From Candidatus Omnitrophota bacterium (lineage in GTDB: Bacteria > Omnitrophota > Gorgyraeia > Gygaellales > Profunditerraquicolaceae), in the NCBI GenBank assembly GCA_020063525.1, contig JAGUUJ010000035.1, positions 1 through 33,235 on the forward strand: a stretch of DNA of 33,235 nucleotides, given 5' to 3'. Of the stretch, positions 7,700-14,557 are shown in pieces (positions within the stretch are counted from its first letter, which is position 1; every line of letters starts with the position of its first letter). The position numbers and the translations under genes were made by a program. Under the pieces are notes generated by a model, which saw only the letters and a program-made list of their open reading frames with translations, did no database searches and was not told the origin of the DNA.

Positions 7700-8974
7700 A
7701 TGTATAAAAAGACAATATTAGAAAATGGCTTGAGAATTATTACTCATCCTATGAAGAGGATGCAATCTGCGGCTTTGGGTATCTGGATAAAGGTAGGCGG
7801 CAGGTATGAGACGCCTGACTATAAAGGCATTGCCCATTTTTTAGAACACCTCGCCTTTAAGGGGAGTAAAAAATATTCCTGCCGCAGGATAAAAGAATCA
7901 ATCGAAGGGGTGGGGGGTTCTTTAAACGGATTTACTTCTGAAGAACTGACTTGTTATTTGGTGAAATTACCGAACTTGCATCTGGGTTTAGCACTGGATG
8001 TTTTATCGGATATGGTCATAAATCCTATATTGCATCCGGAAGAGATTGGAAAGGAGAGGACTGTAATCCAAGAAGAAATAAAAATGTATAAAGATTTGCC
8101 TCAGAGTTATGTTTATGAATTACTCGATGAACTCTTATGGCCTAATCAGCCTCTTGGCATGACTATAATAGGCACAGTTGAGTCTATTAGCCGTATAAAT
8201 AAAGAAAACCTCTCTTTATTTAAGAATCAATATTACGTTCCTTCAAATATAGTAGTTAGCGCTGCGGGTTTATTAGAGCATAATAAGTTCACAAACAGGA
8301 TAAGGAATATTTTTTCTTCTCTTAAAAGTAGGAATGTAAGCACATTCCTTAGAGTTAAAGAAGAACAGCATCAGCCACAATTGAAGCTATTGCATAAAGA
8401 TACGGAGCAGACACACCTGGCTTTGGGATTCCATAGTTTTAGAAGAGACCATCCTTTAAGATATGCACTTGGACTTTTACACATAATATTAGGTGCGAAT
8501 ATGTCCAGCCGCCTGTTTAATGAATTGAGAGAGAAAAGAGGTTTAGCTTATGAAATCGGCACACAGGTTAAATATTTTCAAGACACAGGTGCATTTATTG
8601 TGCATGCCGGTATTGATAATCGTAAAGTTAATGAGTCAGTAAAACTGATTTTAAAAGAATTAGAAAAAGCTAAGCATAAACTGATAAGTATCGATGAATT
8701 TAAGCGCGCAAAAGAATTCTATTTAGGGCAACTTGCGCTTTCTTTGGAAGAAACGTTAGACAATATGCTCTGGATCGGCGAATCCACAGCCACGCTCGAT
8801 GAGGTTTATTCCTTAAAAGACATAACGAAAAAAATAAATAAGATAAGGCGCGAAGATATCCGTAAGGTTGCTGATTATATATTTCAAGAAAAAAGTTTAA
8901 ACCTTGCACTTATCGGCCCCTTTAAAGATAGCGAACAGAGCCTTTACAGTCAGCTAAAGGCTCGATTAAGATAA
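7700..8974 (+). CDS. M16 family zinc metallopeptidase (processing-peptidase-like)
   Basis: Pitrilysin-family peptidase of 424 residues. The inverted zinc motif HFLEH is at residues 46-50 and the third ligand is Glu126 in the TVIQEEI helix, so the active site looks intact. The glycine-rich substrate loop typical of the mitochondrial processing peptidase-like subgroup appears as GANMSSRLFNELREKRGLAYEI in pieces near residues 270-290. There is no signal peptide or membrane segment, so a cytoplasmic location is likely. Substrates cannot be inferred. It sits 5 bases after trpA and overlaps the next gene by one base (TAATG), so it probably shares the trpBA promoter; a functional link to tryptophan is not implied. 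Confidence 0.93.
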   Translation: MYKKTILENGLRIITHPMKRMQSAALGIWIKVGGRYETPDYKGIAHFLEHLAFKGSKKYSCRRIKESIEGVGGSLNGFTSEELTCYLVKLPNLHLGLALDVLSDMVINPILHPEEIGKERTVIQEEIKMYKDLPQSYVYELLDELLWPNQPLGMTIIGTVESISRINKENLSLFKNQYYVPSNIVVSAAGLLEHNKFTNRIRNIFSSLKSRNVSTFLRVKEEQHQPQLKLLHKDTEQTHLALGFHSFRRDHPLRYALGLLHIILGANMSSRLFNELREKRGLAYEIGTQVKYFQDTGAFIVHAGIDNRKVNESVKLILKELEKAKHKLISIDEFKRAKEFYLGQLALSLEETLDNMLWIGESTATLDEVYSLKDITKKINKIRREDIRKVADYIFQEKSLNLALIGPFKDSEQSLYSQLKARLR

Positions 8975-10002
8975 TGCCCTCTGTATTCTCTATATACCCA
9001 ATAGTATTAATATTTTTATTCCTCTTGGCACTCGCGTCTTTTTTCTTTTCTGCTTCTGAGACTGCAGTTATAGGCTTAAGTAAAATCCGTCTGCGCCATA
9101 TGATTACAAAAGGGATAAAGCATGCCCAAAGTATTCACCGGCTGGTAACAAAGTTAGATAAATTTATCGCAGCTATTTTAATCGGTAATAATTTTGCGAA
9201 TATTGCCATATCTGCTATTGTAACGGCAATATTTGTGCATATATTGGGTTATAATTGGGGCGTAATTGTTGCTACATTGTTATCGGCATTATTTATACTT
9301 ATTCTTTGTGATATAACCCCCAAAATATTGGCTACTAAACACACAGAAAGAATTGCCCTGTTCACCGCACCCATTATGGAGGTATTTATTAAGGTATTCC
9401 ATCCGATTATTCTTTTCTTTACCGGCACCAGCAACCTTATCTTAAAGATATTTAGGATAGGGGTTACCAAGAGATCGCCTTTAATTACCGAGGAAGAATT
9501 ACGCATGATGATTGAAATCGGGAAGGAAGAAGGAGCCCTTAGCGATGAAGAGCGGAAGATGCTGCATCGTATTTTTGAGTTCGGCGATACAAAGGTAAGC
9601 GAAGTAATGGTTCCGAAAGAGAAAATTATCGGCATCAATATAAATTCTACCCCTGAAGAATTATTGAATATTTTTGTGGAAGAAGGCCATGCCCGATTAC
9701 CTGTTTATGAAAGTTCTGTTGATAACATTATCGGTATAATGTATGCTAGAGATTTACTTTATGTACTGAGGGATAAGGGCCTATTTGTATTGCATGACCT
9801 CGTACACAAGGCATACTGTGTACCCGGCACATTGCGGGTGAATGAGATACTGAAAAGATTTCAGATAGATAAAGTTCAGATTGCTATTGTGGTCGATGAA
9901 CACAATAGGACAATTGGCTTGGTAACATTGGAGGATTTAATTGAAGAAATCGTTGGTGAGCTCGAAGAAGAACATACCAACCACGCTTTAGATAAGAATT
10001 GA
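8974..10002 (+). CDS. CNNM/CBS-domain membrane protein (HlyC/CorC-like, lacks C-terminal CorC domain)
   Basis: Integral membrane protein of the CNNM transporter family, relatives of which are implicated in Mg2+/Co2+ efflux. Residues 1 to about 150 hold hydrophobic segments (IYPIVLIFLFLLALASFFF, then about 65-85, 92-112 and 125-150), with the family motif SASETAVIGLSKIRLRHM after the first and GNNFANIAISAI after the second. A linker with ITEEELRMMIEIGKEEGALS leads to a CBS pair (about residues 210-330, with VMVPKEKI and GLVTLEDLIEEIVGEL). Many homologues continue for about 80 residues into a CorC_HlyC domain; this one stops at 342 right after the second CBS domain. The ATG overlaps the peptidase stop. 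Ion specificity is not deducible. Confidence 0.9.
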   Translation: MPSVFSIYPIVLIFLFLLALASFFFSASETAVIGLSKIRLRHMITKGIKHAQSIHRLVTKLDKFIAAILIGNNFANIAISAIVTAIFVHILGYNWGVIVATLLSALFILILCDITPKILATKHTERIALFTAPIMEVFIKVFHPIILFFTGTSNLILKIFRIGVTKRSPLITEEELRMMIEIGKEEGALSDEERKMLHRIFEFGDTKVSEVMVPKEKIIGININSTPEELLNIFVEEGHARLPVYESSVDNIIGIMYARDLLYVLRDKGLFVLHDLVHKAYCVPGTLRVNEILKRFQIDKVQIAIVVDEHNRTIGLVTLEDLIEEIVGELEEEHTNHALDKN

Positions 10003-10030
10003 TTGACCCCGCACCTTAATTGTGTATAAT
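10003..10030 (+). promoter_or_regulatory. Sigma70-type promoter embedded in an inverted repeat
   Basis: TTGACC (10003-10008), a 16-base spacer, and TATAAT (10025-10030). The -35 overlaps the left arm and the -10 lies in the loop of a perfect inverted repeat at 10006-10054. It is the obvious promoter for the zinc-ribbon gene at 10130, with a leader of roughly 90 bases. Confidence 0.75.
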
Positions 10031-10054
10031 ATACTTTATATTAAGGTGCGGGGT
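10006..10054. repeat. Perfect 15-bp inverted repeat spanning a promoter
   Basis: ACCCCGCACCTTAAT (10006-10020) is perfectly repeated inverted at 10040-10054, separated by 19 bases containing the -10 box. It starts 4 bases after the CNNM stop codon, so in the upstream transcript it could act as a terminator-like hairpin (only TTTAATT follows, a weak U-tract). In DNA it could be an operator flanking the promoter. Confidence 0.9.
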
Positions 10055-10061
10055 TTAATTC

Positions 10062-10109
10062 GCGCAAATAACTTACGTTGCACTTAAAGTGCTTCCGTAA
10101 GTTATGCGC
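10062..10109 (+). promoter_or_regulatory. Stem-loop in the leader of the zinc-ribbon gene
   Basis: GCGC plus TAACTTACG (10069-10077) pair with CGTAAGTTA (10096-10104) plus GCGC, with an 18-base loop that itself contains the palindrome GCACTTAAAGTGC. The hairpin ends 5 bases before AAAGGAGG (10115-10122), the ribosome-binding site. The segment 10098-10123 recurs with 2 changes before ribH (29241-29266). Confidence 0.7.
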
Positions 10110-10129
10110 TCATTAAAGGAGGATAAGAA

Positions 10130-10279
10130 ATGGCAGAAAAGGGATACTGTGTGAAGTGCAAAAAGTCCAGAGAAATGAAGGATGAGCAGAAAGTTACGAT
10201 GAAAAACGGCCGTTTAGCAGCAAAAGGAAAATGTCCTGAGTGCGGCACAGGGATGTATAGGATCTTAGGAAAGAAATAA
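10130..10279 (+). CDS. Small zinc-ribbon protein (DUF5679-like)
   Basis: A 49-residue protein starting MAEKGYCVKCKKSREMKDEQ. Two Cys pairs, CVKC (residues 7-10) and CPEC (about 36-39), frame a basic middle with VTMKNGRLAAKG, which is the pattern of the small DUF5679 zinc-ribbon proteins of unknown function. The start is secure: AAAGGAGG lies 7 bases upstream of the ATG. It has its own promoter within an inverted repeat, a leader hairpin, and a candidate terminator downstream, so it looks like a single-gene unit. I considered ribosomal protein L33, also short with two CxxC pairs, but the sequence between the pairs does not fit. Role unknown; RNA or ribosome binding is conceivable from its size and charge. 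Confidence 0.85.
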   Translation: MAEKGYCVKCKKSREMKDEQKVTMKNGRLAAKGKCPECGTGMYRILGKK

Positions 10280-10282
10280 TCA

Positions 10283-10351
10283 CTTAAGACACCGAATTTT
10301 ACTGAATCAAAAGGAATAATTTTCAGTATTCGGGTAACGGCGTTTTTTAAG
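10283..10351 (+). terminator. Candidate terminator after the zinc-ribbon gene
   Basis: A long imperfect hairpin: CTTAA...CCGAAT...ACTGAA on the left and TTTCAGTATTCGG...CGTTTTTTAAG on the right, with small bulges, ending in a run of six T at 10343-10348. It begins 4 bases after the stop codon. The T-run lies within the outer pairing, so it is not a textbook terminator. Confidence 0.45.
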
Positions 10352-10398
10352 ATTATTATATATAGCGTCTGGGTGATTGCTAAGGAGGTAGAGAAGTA

Positions 10399-10758
10399 AT
10401 AGAGCCAGAAAAATTAGCACTGCGTATTGCGGCGATTGCTAAATCTAAAAAAGCTAAGCGCGTAATTGTCTTAGATATGCGAAGCGTCTGTAGCTTTTGC
10501 GATTATTTTGTTATCCTAAGCGGCGCTTCCCTAAGACAGGTAAATGCAACTGCGCAAGCTATAAGCGAAGATTTAGCCAAAGATAGAATAAAATCTCTCT
10601 CTAAGGGTACTGCCAACGATGAATCAGGCTGGATAGTCTTAGACTTTTCAGCCGTTGTGGCGCATATCTTTAATGAACCGATGAGAGAGTTTTATTCTTT
10701 AGAGCGATTGTGGTCCGATGCCAAAAGGGTAAGAATTCCCAGAAGCCAAGGAAAGTAA
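10399..10758 (+). CDS. rsfS: Ribosome silencing factor RsfS (Iojap family), apparent ATA start
   Basis: RsfS binds ribosomal protein L14 and blocks subunit joining during starvation. The conserved body is clear: VIVLDMRSVCSFCDYFVILSG, then TANDESGWIVLDFSAVVAHIF and YSLERLWSDA. The only ATG in range (10477) lies inside the first conserved strand and would delete the N-terminal helix. The frame extends upstream as EPEKLALRIAAIAKSKKAKR to an in-frame TAA at 10381, with no ATG, GTG or TTG. A strong ribosome-binding site, AAGGAGGT (10382-10389), points to an ATA codon at 10399 after 9 bases, giving 119 residues, normal for the family. The start is therefore inferred to be AUA; a sequencing error in an ATG is the alternative. 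Confidence 0.85.
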   Translation: MEPEKLALRIAAIAKSKKAKRVIVLDMRSVCSFCDYFVILSGASLRQVNATAQAISEDLAKDRIKSLSKGTANDESGWIVLDFSAVVAHIFNEPMREFYSLERLWSDAKRVRIPRSQGK

Positions 10759-10832
10759 TTTTAGTCCCCCTTCTTTTCTATATTTTCCTCTCACGAATTA
10801 CTCATTCGCCAATCCATGCATTCTAAAATAAG

Positions 10833-12473
10833 ATGAGAAAAGGTATCCAGGGATTACTGATACCGATAATAAAAAATTCATTAAAAGATCTGAATCTGTA
10901 TAAGGCTTACGATGAATTCTTATATTTGGACTTTCCTCAAGATAATAGGTTTGGCGACCTTTCGACTAATATCGCTCTTAGATTAAGTAAAGCGACAGCT
11001 AAATCTCCTTATGAAATTGCCACTGTCCTGACAGATAATATAAAGAAATATTTAGAAAAGAGTATCTTAAGAAATTATATAAAGGAAGTCAGGGCTGAAG
11101 GTGCAGGATTTATTAATTTTTATTTAAGCAATAATTATTTTTATGAACAGTTACACAACGTCATCTCAAAAGGCGAGAATTTTATAAGGGCGAATGTCGG
11201 TAAGGGCAGGCGTGTGCTTATTGAGTTTGTGAGCGCGAATCCTACCGGCCCTTTATCTGTGGCACATGCCAGACAGGCAGCCGCCGGGGATGTATTGGCA
11301 AATATATTGGATTGTTTAGGGTTTCGTGTCAGAAGAGAATATTATCTTAATGATGAGGGTAACCAAATAAATATATTAGGTAAGTCTATAGAGTTAAGGC
11401 TAAAGGAATTATCCGGTGAAAGAGTAGAATTCCCCGAAGACCATTATCAGGGAGAATATATCTATGATATAGCCAGGGTAATCAAAGACCAAGGATTAAA
11501 GGTCAAAGATTTTTCAGGCTACGGCGTAAAGTATATATTAAATATAATAAAAAATGAACTCAACGATTTTGGGGTGAGGTTTGATTATTGGTATAGTCAA
11601 AAGAAATTGAGAGAGAGCGGAAAGATAAATAGGGCATTAGATTTCTTAAAGAAAAAAAGTTTCATATATGAACAGGACGGCGCCCTATGGTTTAAGTCAA
11701 CACTGTTTGGAGACGACAAGGACAGGGTAGTTGTAAAAAGCGATGGAACTTATACGTATTTAGCGCCTGATATTGCCTACCATCAGGACAAATTTAAGCG
11801 CGGATTTAGTTGGTTGATAAATTTCTGGGGGCCTGACCACCACGGTTACATAAACAGGCTTAAGGCAGCAGTTGTGGCACTGGGTAAAAATCCCGATTCC
11901 TTGTCGATAATTATCGTGCAATTAGCCTCTATATTTAGAGAAGGCAAGCCAATACAGATGTCCACGCGCCGCGGCCAATACATCACTTTACGGGAAGTGC
12001 TCGATGAAGTAGGCCTTGATGCCTCAAGATTCTTTTTCCTCATGCGCCGCACAGCGAGCCACTTAGATTTCGATTTAGGTATTGCTAAAAAACAGACATC
12101 AGAAAACCCGGTTTATTATGTACAATATGCCCATACCAGGATCTGCAGTATTTTACAAAATAGCTCCATAAAAGCTAGATTTAAAGATACAGATTTGACT
12201 GTATTAAAAGAAAAAGAAGAGATAGAGTTGATAAAAAAGTTATGTCAATTTTCTTATATATTAAATATCTGTTTTACTACCTTAGATCCATACATGCTGA
12301 CTGTTTATTTGCAGGAACTTGCCGAAAATTTCCATAAGTTCTACGATAAACACCGCGTATTAGGCCAAGACGATAAGTTAACTAAAGCACGATTAGCCCT
12401 GATTGAAGGGGCAAGGCTGGCTATATCTTCGGGGCTGGATTTACTTGGCGTATCAAGGCCGGAAAAGATGTAA
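10833..12473 (+). CDS. argS: Arginyl-tRNA synthetase
   Basis: Class I synthetase charging tRNA-Arg. The 546 residues are typical. The N-terminal additional domain ends near residue 100 (GAGFINFYLS), followed by the HIGH-type signature SANPTGPLSVAHAR (134-147) where the final box reads HAR, and NDEGNQI. The KMSKS-like loop is QMSTRRGQYITL, the degenerate form usual for ArgRS. The C-terminal anticodon-binding domain includes NPVYYVQYAHTRICSIL and ends with LDLLGVSRPEKM, the standard ArgRS terminus. No strong ribosome-binding site precedes ATG 10833; the 74-base gap after rsfS is pyrimidine-rich. Confidence 0.97.
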   Translation: MRKGIQGLLIPIIKNSLKDLNLYKAYDEFLYLDFPQDNRFGDLSTNIALRLSKATAKSPYEIATVLTDNIKKYLEKSILRNYIKEVRAEGAGFINFYLSNNYFYEQLHNVISKGENFIRANVGKGRRVLIEFVSANPTGPLSVAHARQAAAGDVLANILDCLGFRVRREYYLNDEGNQINILGKSIELRLKELSGERVEFPEDHYQGEYIYDIARVIKDQGLKVKDFSGYGVKYILNIIKNELNDFGVRFDYWYSQKKLRESGKINRALDFLKKKSFIYEQDGALWFKSTLFGDDKDRVVVKSDGTYTYLAPDIAYHQDKFKRGFSWLINFWGPDHHGYINRLKAAVVALGKNPDSLSIIIVQLASIFREGKPIQMSTRRGQYITLREVLDEVGLDASRFFFLMRRTASHLDFDLGIAKKQTSENPVYYVQYAHTRICSILQNSSIKARFKDTDLTVLKEKEEIELIKKLCQFSYILNICFTTLDPYMLTVYLQELAENFHKFYDKHRVLGQDDKLTKARLALIEGARLAISSGLDLLGVSRPEKM

Positions 12474-12481
12474 ATTAAAAA

Positions 12482-14173
12482 TTGCGAAGCCACAAAATAT
12501 TAAAGATTGCCTCTCCCGATACCCACCTGCAAAATACTTTAAGCAGAGAATTAGGTATTTCTAAGATCCTTTCCCAGATATTAATAAACCGTGGTATCAA
12601 AAATGTCGAAGAAGCAGAAAAATTCTTGAATGCAAGCCCGGACCATCTTTTAGACCCTTATTTATTTTCGGATATGCAAAATGTCGTCAATCTTATCAAA
12701 AGGGCAGCTAAAAATAAAAAGAGGGTAATGATTTTTGGTGATTATGATGTGGACGGTTTGACTGCGCTTGCCTTGTTAAAGGAGGCGCTTTCTAAAATAG
12801 GCCTGGAAACAACTCACTATATCCCGCATAGAATAAAGGAGGGTTACGGGTTAAACAAAGATGCCATTCATTTTGCCAGACAAAAAGGTGTTGCGCTCTT
12901 GATCACCGTAGATTGCGGAACGAATAATAATGAAGAGATACAGGAATTAAGACGACACAATATAGATGTAATAGTAACCGACCATCATGAACCCGTAAAT
13001 CACGATGTTGCACTTTGTGCATCGGCAATTATAAATCCTAAAATAAAGGAGAGCCGTTACAAATACAGAGATTTAGCCGGAGTGGGCGTCGCTTATAAAC
13101 TTTGCCAGGCTATCACAGGCAAGAAGTTGCTTGAGGATTTAGATTTGGTTGCTTTAGGCACAATTGCAGATGTTGTTCCGTTGACCGGCGAAAATCGCGT
13201 GATTGTTAAGGAGGGCTTAATAAAACTCGCACACACTAAACGGCCGGGGCTTAAGGCGCTTATAGAAACCAGCCGCATCAAAGGCAAAAAGATTACCCCC
13301 AGTTTTGTAAGTTTTATACTCGGCCCCCGTATTAATGCCAGCGGCCGTATGGATACCGCTGAAATTGCCTTAAATTTACTTATGAGTGAGAGCGATGACG
13401 AGGCAGGTAAACTTGCCAGGACTATAGAAATGTTTAATCGGCAGCGCCAGAAGATAGAAGATAAAATCTTAGAAGAAGCACACGATTTAATTGACCGGGA
13501 GATTAATTTTAAGGAACACAAAATTATTGTTATCGCTAAAGAAAATTGGCATCAGGGTGTTTTGGGGATAGTAGCTTCCAAACTTGCAGATAAATTTTAT
13601 AGGCCCACTATTGTTATATCTAAAATGGGTACTTTATGTAAAGGCTCCGGCCGTTCTATAAAGAACTTTCATTTGTTCCAGGCACTCCTGGAATGCAAAG
13701 ATTTCTTAAAGACATTCGGCGGACATAGCCATGCCGTTGGTCTTATTATAACCAGCGATAATATAGAAGCCTTTAGGAATAAAATTAACCGTTTGGCGAA
13801 AGAAAAATTACTTTTAGAAGATTTACTTCCCAGTCTTGATATAGATACGGAGTTATCCCTGTCAGACCTCAATCAGGAAATTATAACTGAGTTTGAGGGC
13901 TTAGAGCCTTTTGGCACAGGTAACCCTGAGCCGTTATTTTATACCAGGAATCTTAAGGTAAGAGGTGAACCGCAGGTTTTAGGCAGGGAAACATTGAAAT
14001 TCTGGGTTACCGACGGTCGTATTACCTCTGCGGCAATAGGATTCGGGATGGCTAGTTTTAAAGATAGCATAACTTGCGCAGATAGTTTTGATTTGGTATA
14101 TACTCCCAGAATTGACGATTGGCAGGGGAGGGAGAGCGTTTTATTAGAAGGTAAGGATATATTTTTCAGATAA
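12482..14173 (+). CDS. recJ: Single-stranded-DNA-specific exonuclease RecJ
   Basis: 5'-3' exonuclease acting on single-stranded DNA in recombination and repair. The DHH-family metal motifs are visible: FGDYDVDGLTALALL (Asp87, 89 and 91), TVDCGTNN and the name-giving VTDHHEP. LGTIADVVPL and GPRINASGRM are family signatures, and the DHHA1 domain has GGHSHAVGL. The C-terminal OB-like domain contains GLEPFGTGNPEP. Length 563 residues, normal. The start is probably TTG 12482 (TTGCGAAGCCAC), 8 bases after argS; no strong ribosome-binding site is seen and no ATG is available before the conserved region. Convergent with rpmB, only 5 bases apart. Confidence 0.95.
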   Translation: MRSHKILKIASPDTHLQNTLSRELGISKILSQILINRGIKNVEEAEKFLNASPDHLLDPYLFSDMQNVVNLIKRAAKNKKRVMIFGDYDVDGLTALALLKEALSKIGLETTHYIPHRIKEGYGLNKDAIHFARQKGVALLITVDCGTNNNEEIQELRRHNIDVIVTDHHEPVNHDVALCASAIINPKIKESRYKYRDLAGVGVAYKLCQAITGKKLLEDLDLVALGTIADVVPLTGENRVIVKEGLIKLAHTKRPGLKALIETSRIKGKKITPSFVSFILGPRINASGRMDTAEIALNLLMSESDDEAGKLARTIEMFNRQRQKIEDKILEEAHDLIDREINFKEHKIIVIAKENWHQGVLGIVASKLADKFYRPTIVISKMGTLCKGSGRSIKNFHLFQALLECKDFLKTFGGHSHAVGLIITSDNIEAFRNKINRLAKEKLLLEDLLPSLDIDTELSLSDLNQEIITEFEGLEPFGTGNPEPLFYTRNLKVRGEPQVLGRETLKFWVTDGRITSAAIGFGMASFKDSITCADSFDLVYTPRIDDWQGRESVLLEGKDIFFR

Positions 14174-14178
14174 AAGAC

Positions 14179-14406
14179 TTAGACTTTTTTTACCCGGCCT
14201 TTTTTGATACATTTTGTGCAGACGTATACTTTTTCAGGCCGGTTATTTATCAAGATACGAATTTTTTGAAGGTTAGGAAGGAAGGTGCGAGCGGTTGAGC
14301 GGGTTACTTTTTTGCCTGTCCCGCCTTTCTTTTTAGCGAGGCCTTTTCGCACAATGCTTTTTCCTGCGACTTGCGTCTTCCCGCATATAGCGCACATTTT
14401 TAACAT
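14179..14406 (-). CDS. rpmB: 50S ribosomal protein L28, zinc-binding form
   Basis: 75-residue ribosomal protein. It shows the L28 pattern CAICGK near the N-terminus, RTFLPNLQKIRILINN in the middle, and VCTKCIKKGRVKKV at the end. The two Cys pairs, CAIC and CTKC, indicate the zinc-binding variant. The central insertion KKKGGTGKKVTRST is rich in Lys, as expected for rRNA contacts. The start at 14406 has GGAG about 10 bases upstream; an internal ATG at 14397 is a second possibility. A near-consensus minus-strand promoter lies at 14436-14463. It is the only ribosomal gene here transcribed against the main direction. Confidence 0.93.
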   Translation of the reverse strand: MLKMCAICGKTQVAGKSIVRKGLAKKKGGTGKKVTRSTARTFLPNLQKIRILINNRPEKVYVCTKCIKKGRVKKV

Positions 14407-14435
14407 AATCTTATGCTCCAGTTTAATAGAGTTAA

Positions 14436-14463
14436 AGTATACTTAAAAATAAAATATTGTCAA
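14436..14463 (-). promoter_or_regulatory. Sigma70-type promoter for rpmB
   Basis: Read on the minus strand: a perfect TTGACA (14463-14458), a 16-base spacer, and TATACT (14441-14436). The -10 lies about 30 bases from the rpmB start. The -35 overlaps the first bases of a perfect hairpin sequence at 14461-14494. Confidence 0.85.
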
Positions 14464-14494
14464 CAAAAAGTTTTATTAATGAAACTTTTTGTTG
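14461..14494. repeat. Perfect 13-bp inverted repeat between rpmB and the helicase gene
   Basis: CAACAAAAAGTTT (14461-14473) and its inverted copy (14482-14494) with an 8-base loop. It overlaps the rpmB -35 box at one end and touches a second perfect hairpin at the other. It may be an operator or a boundary hairpin; the T-rich right arm is reminiscent of a terminator but no gene on either strand ends here. Confidence 0.85.
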
Positions 14495-14520
14495 ATTCTG
14501 TAGCAGTGTGCTACAGAATC
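14494..14520. repeat. Perfect 10-bp inverted repeat next to the helicase gene
   Basis: GATTCTGTAG (14494-14503) and CTACAGAATC (14511-14520) with a 7-base loop CAGTGTG. It shares base 14494 with the preceding hairpin and lies 38 bases before the helicase start. This is the size and symmetry of a dimeric repressor site; the sequence is not an obvious LexA box of the CTGT-N8-ACAG type, although CTGTAGCAGTGTGCTACAG does read CTGT-N11-ACAG. Confidence 0.8.
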
Positions 14521-14557
14521 TAGATAAAATGTATATGAGCATAAAAATGTATGAGCT

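Noticed and set aside
10130..10279. Reading the small gene as ribosomal protein L33 (rpmG)
   Set aside because: Size and Cys pairs fit superficially, but the middle VTMKNGR...KGKCPECGTGMYRI is the DUF5679 pattern.
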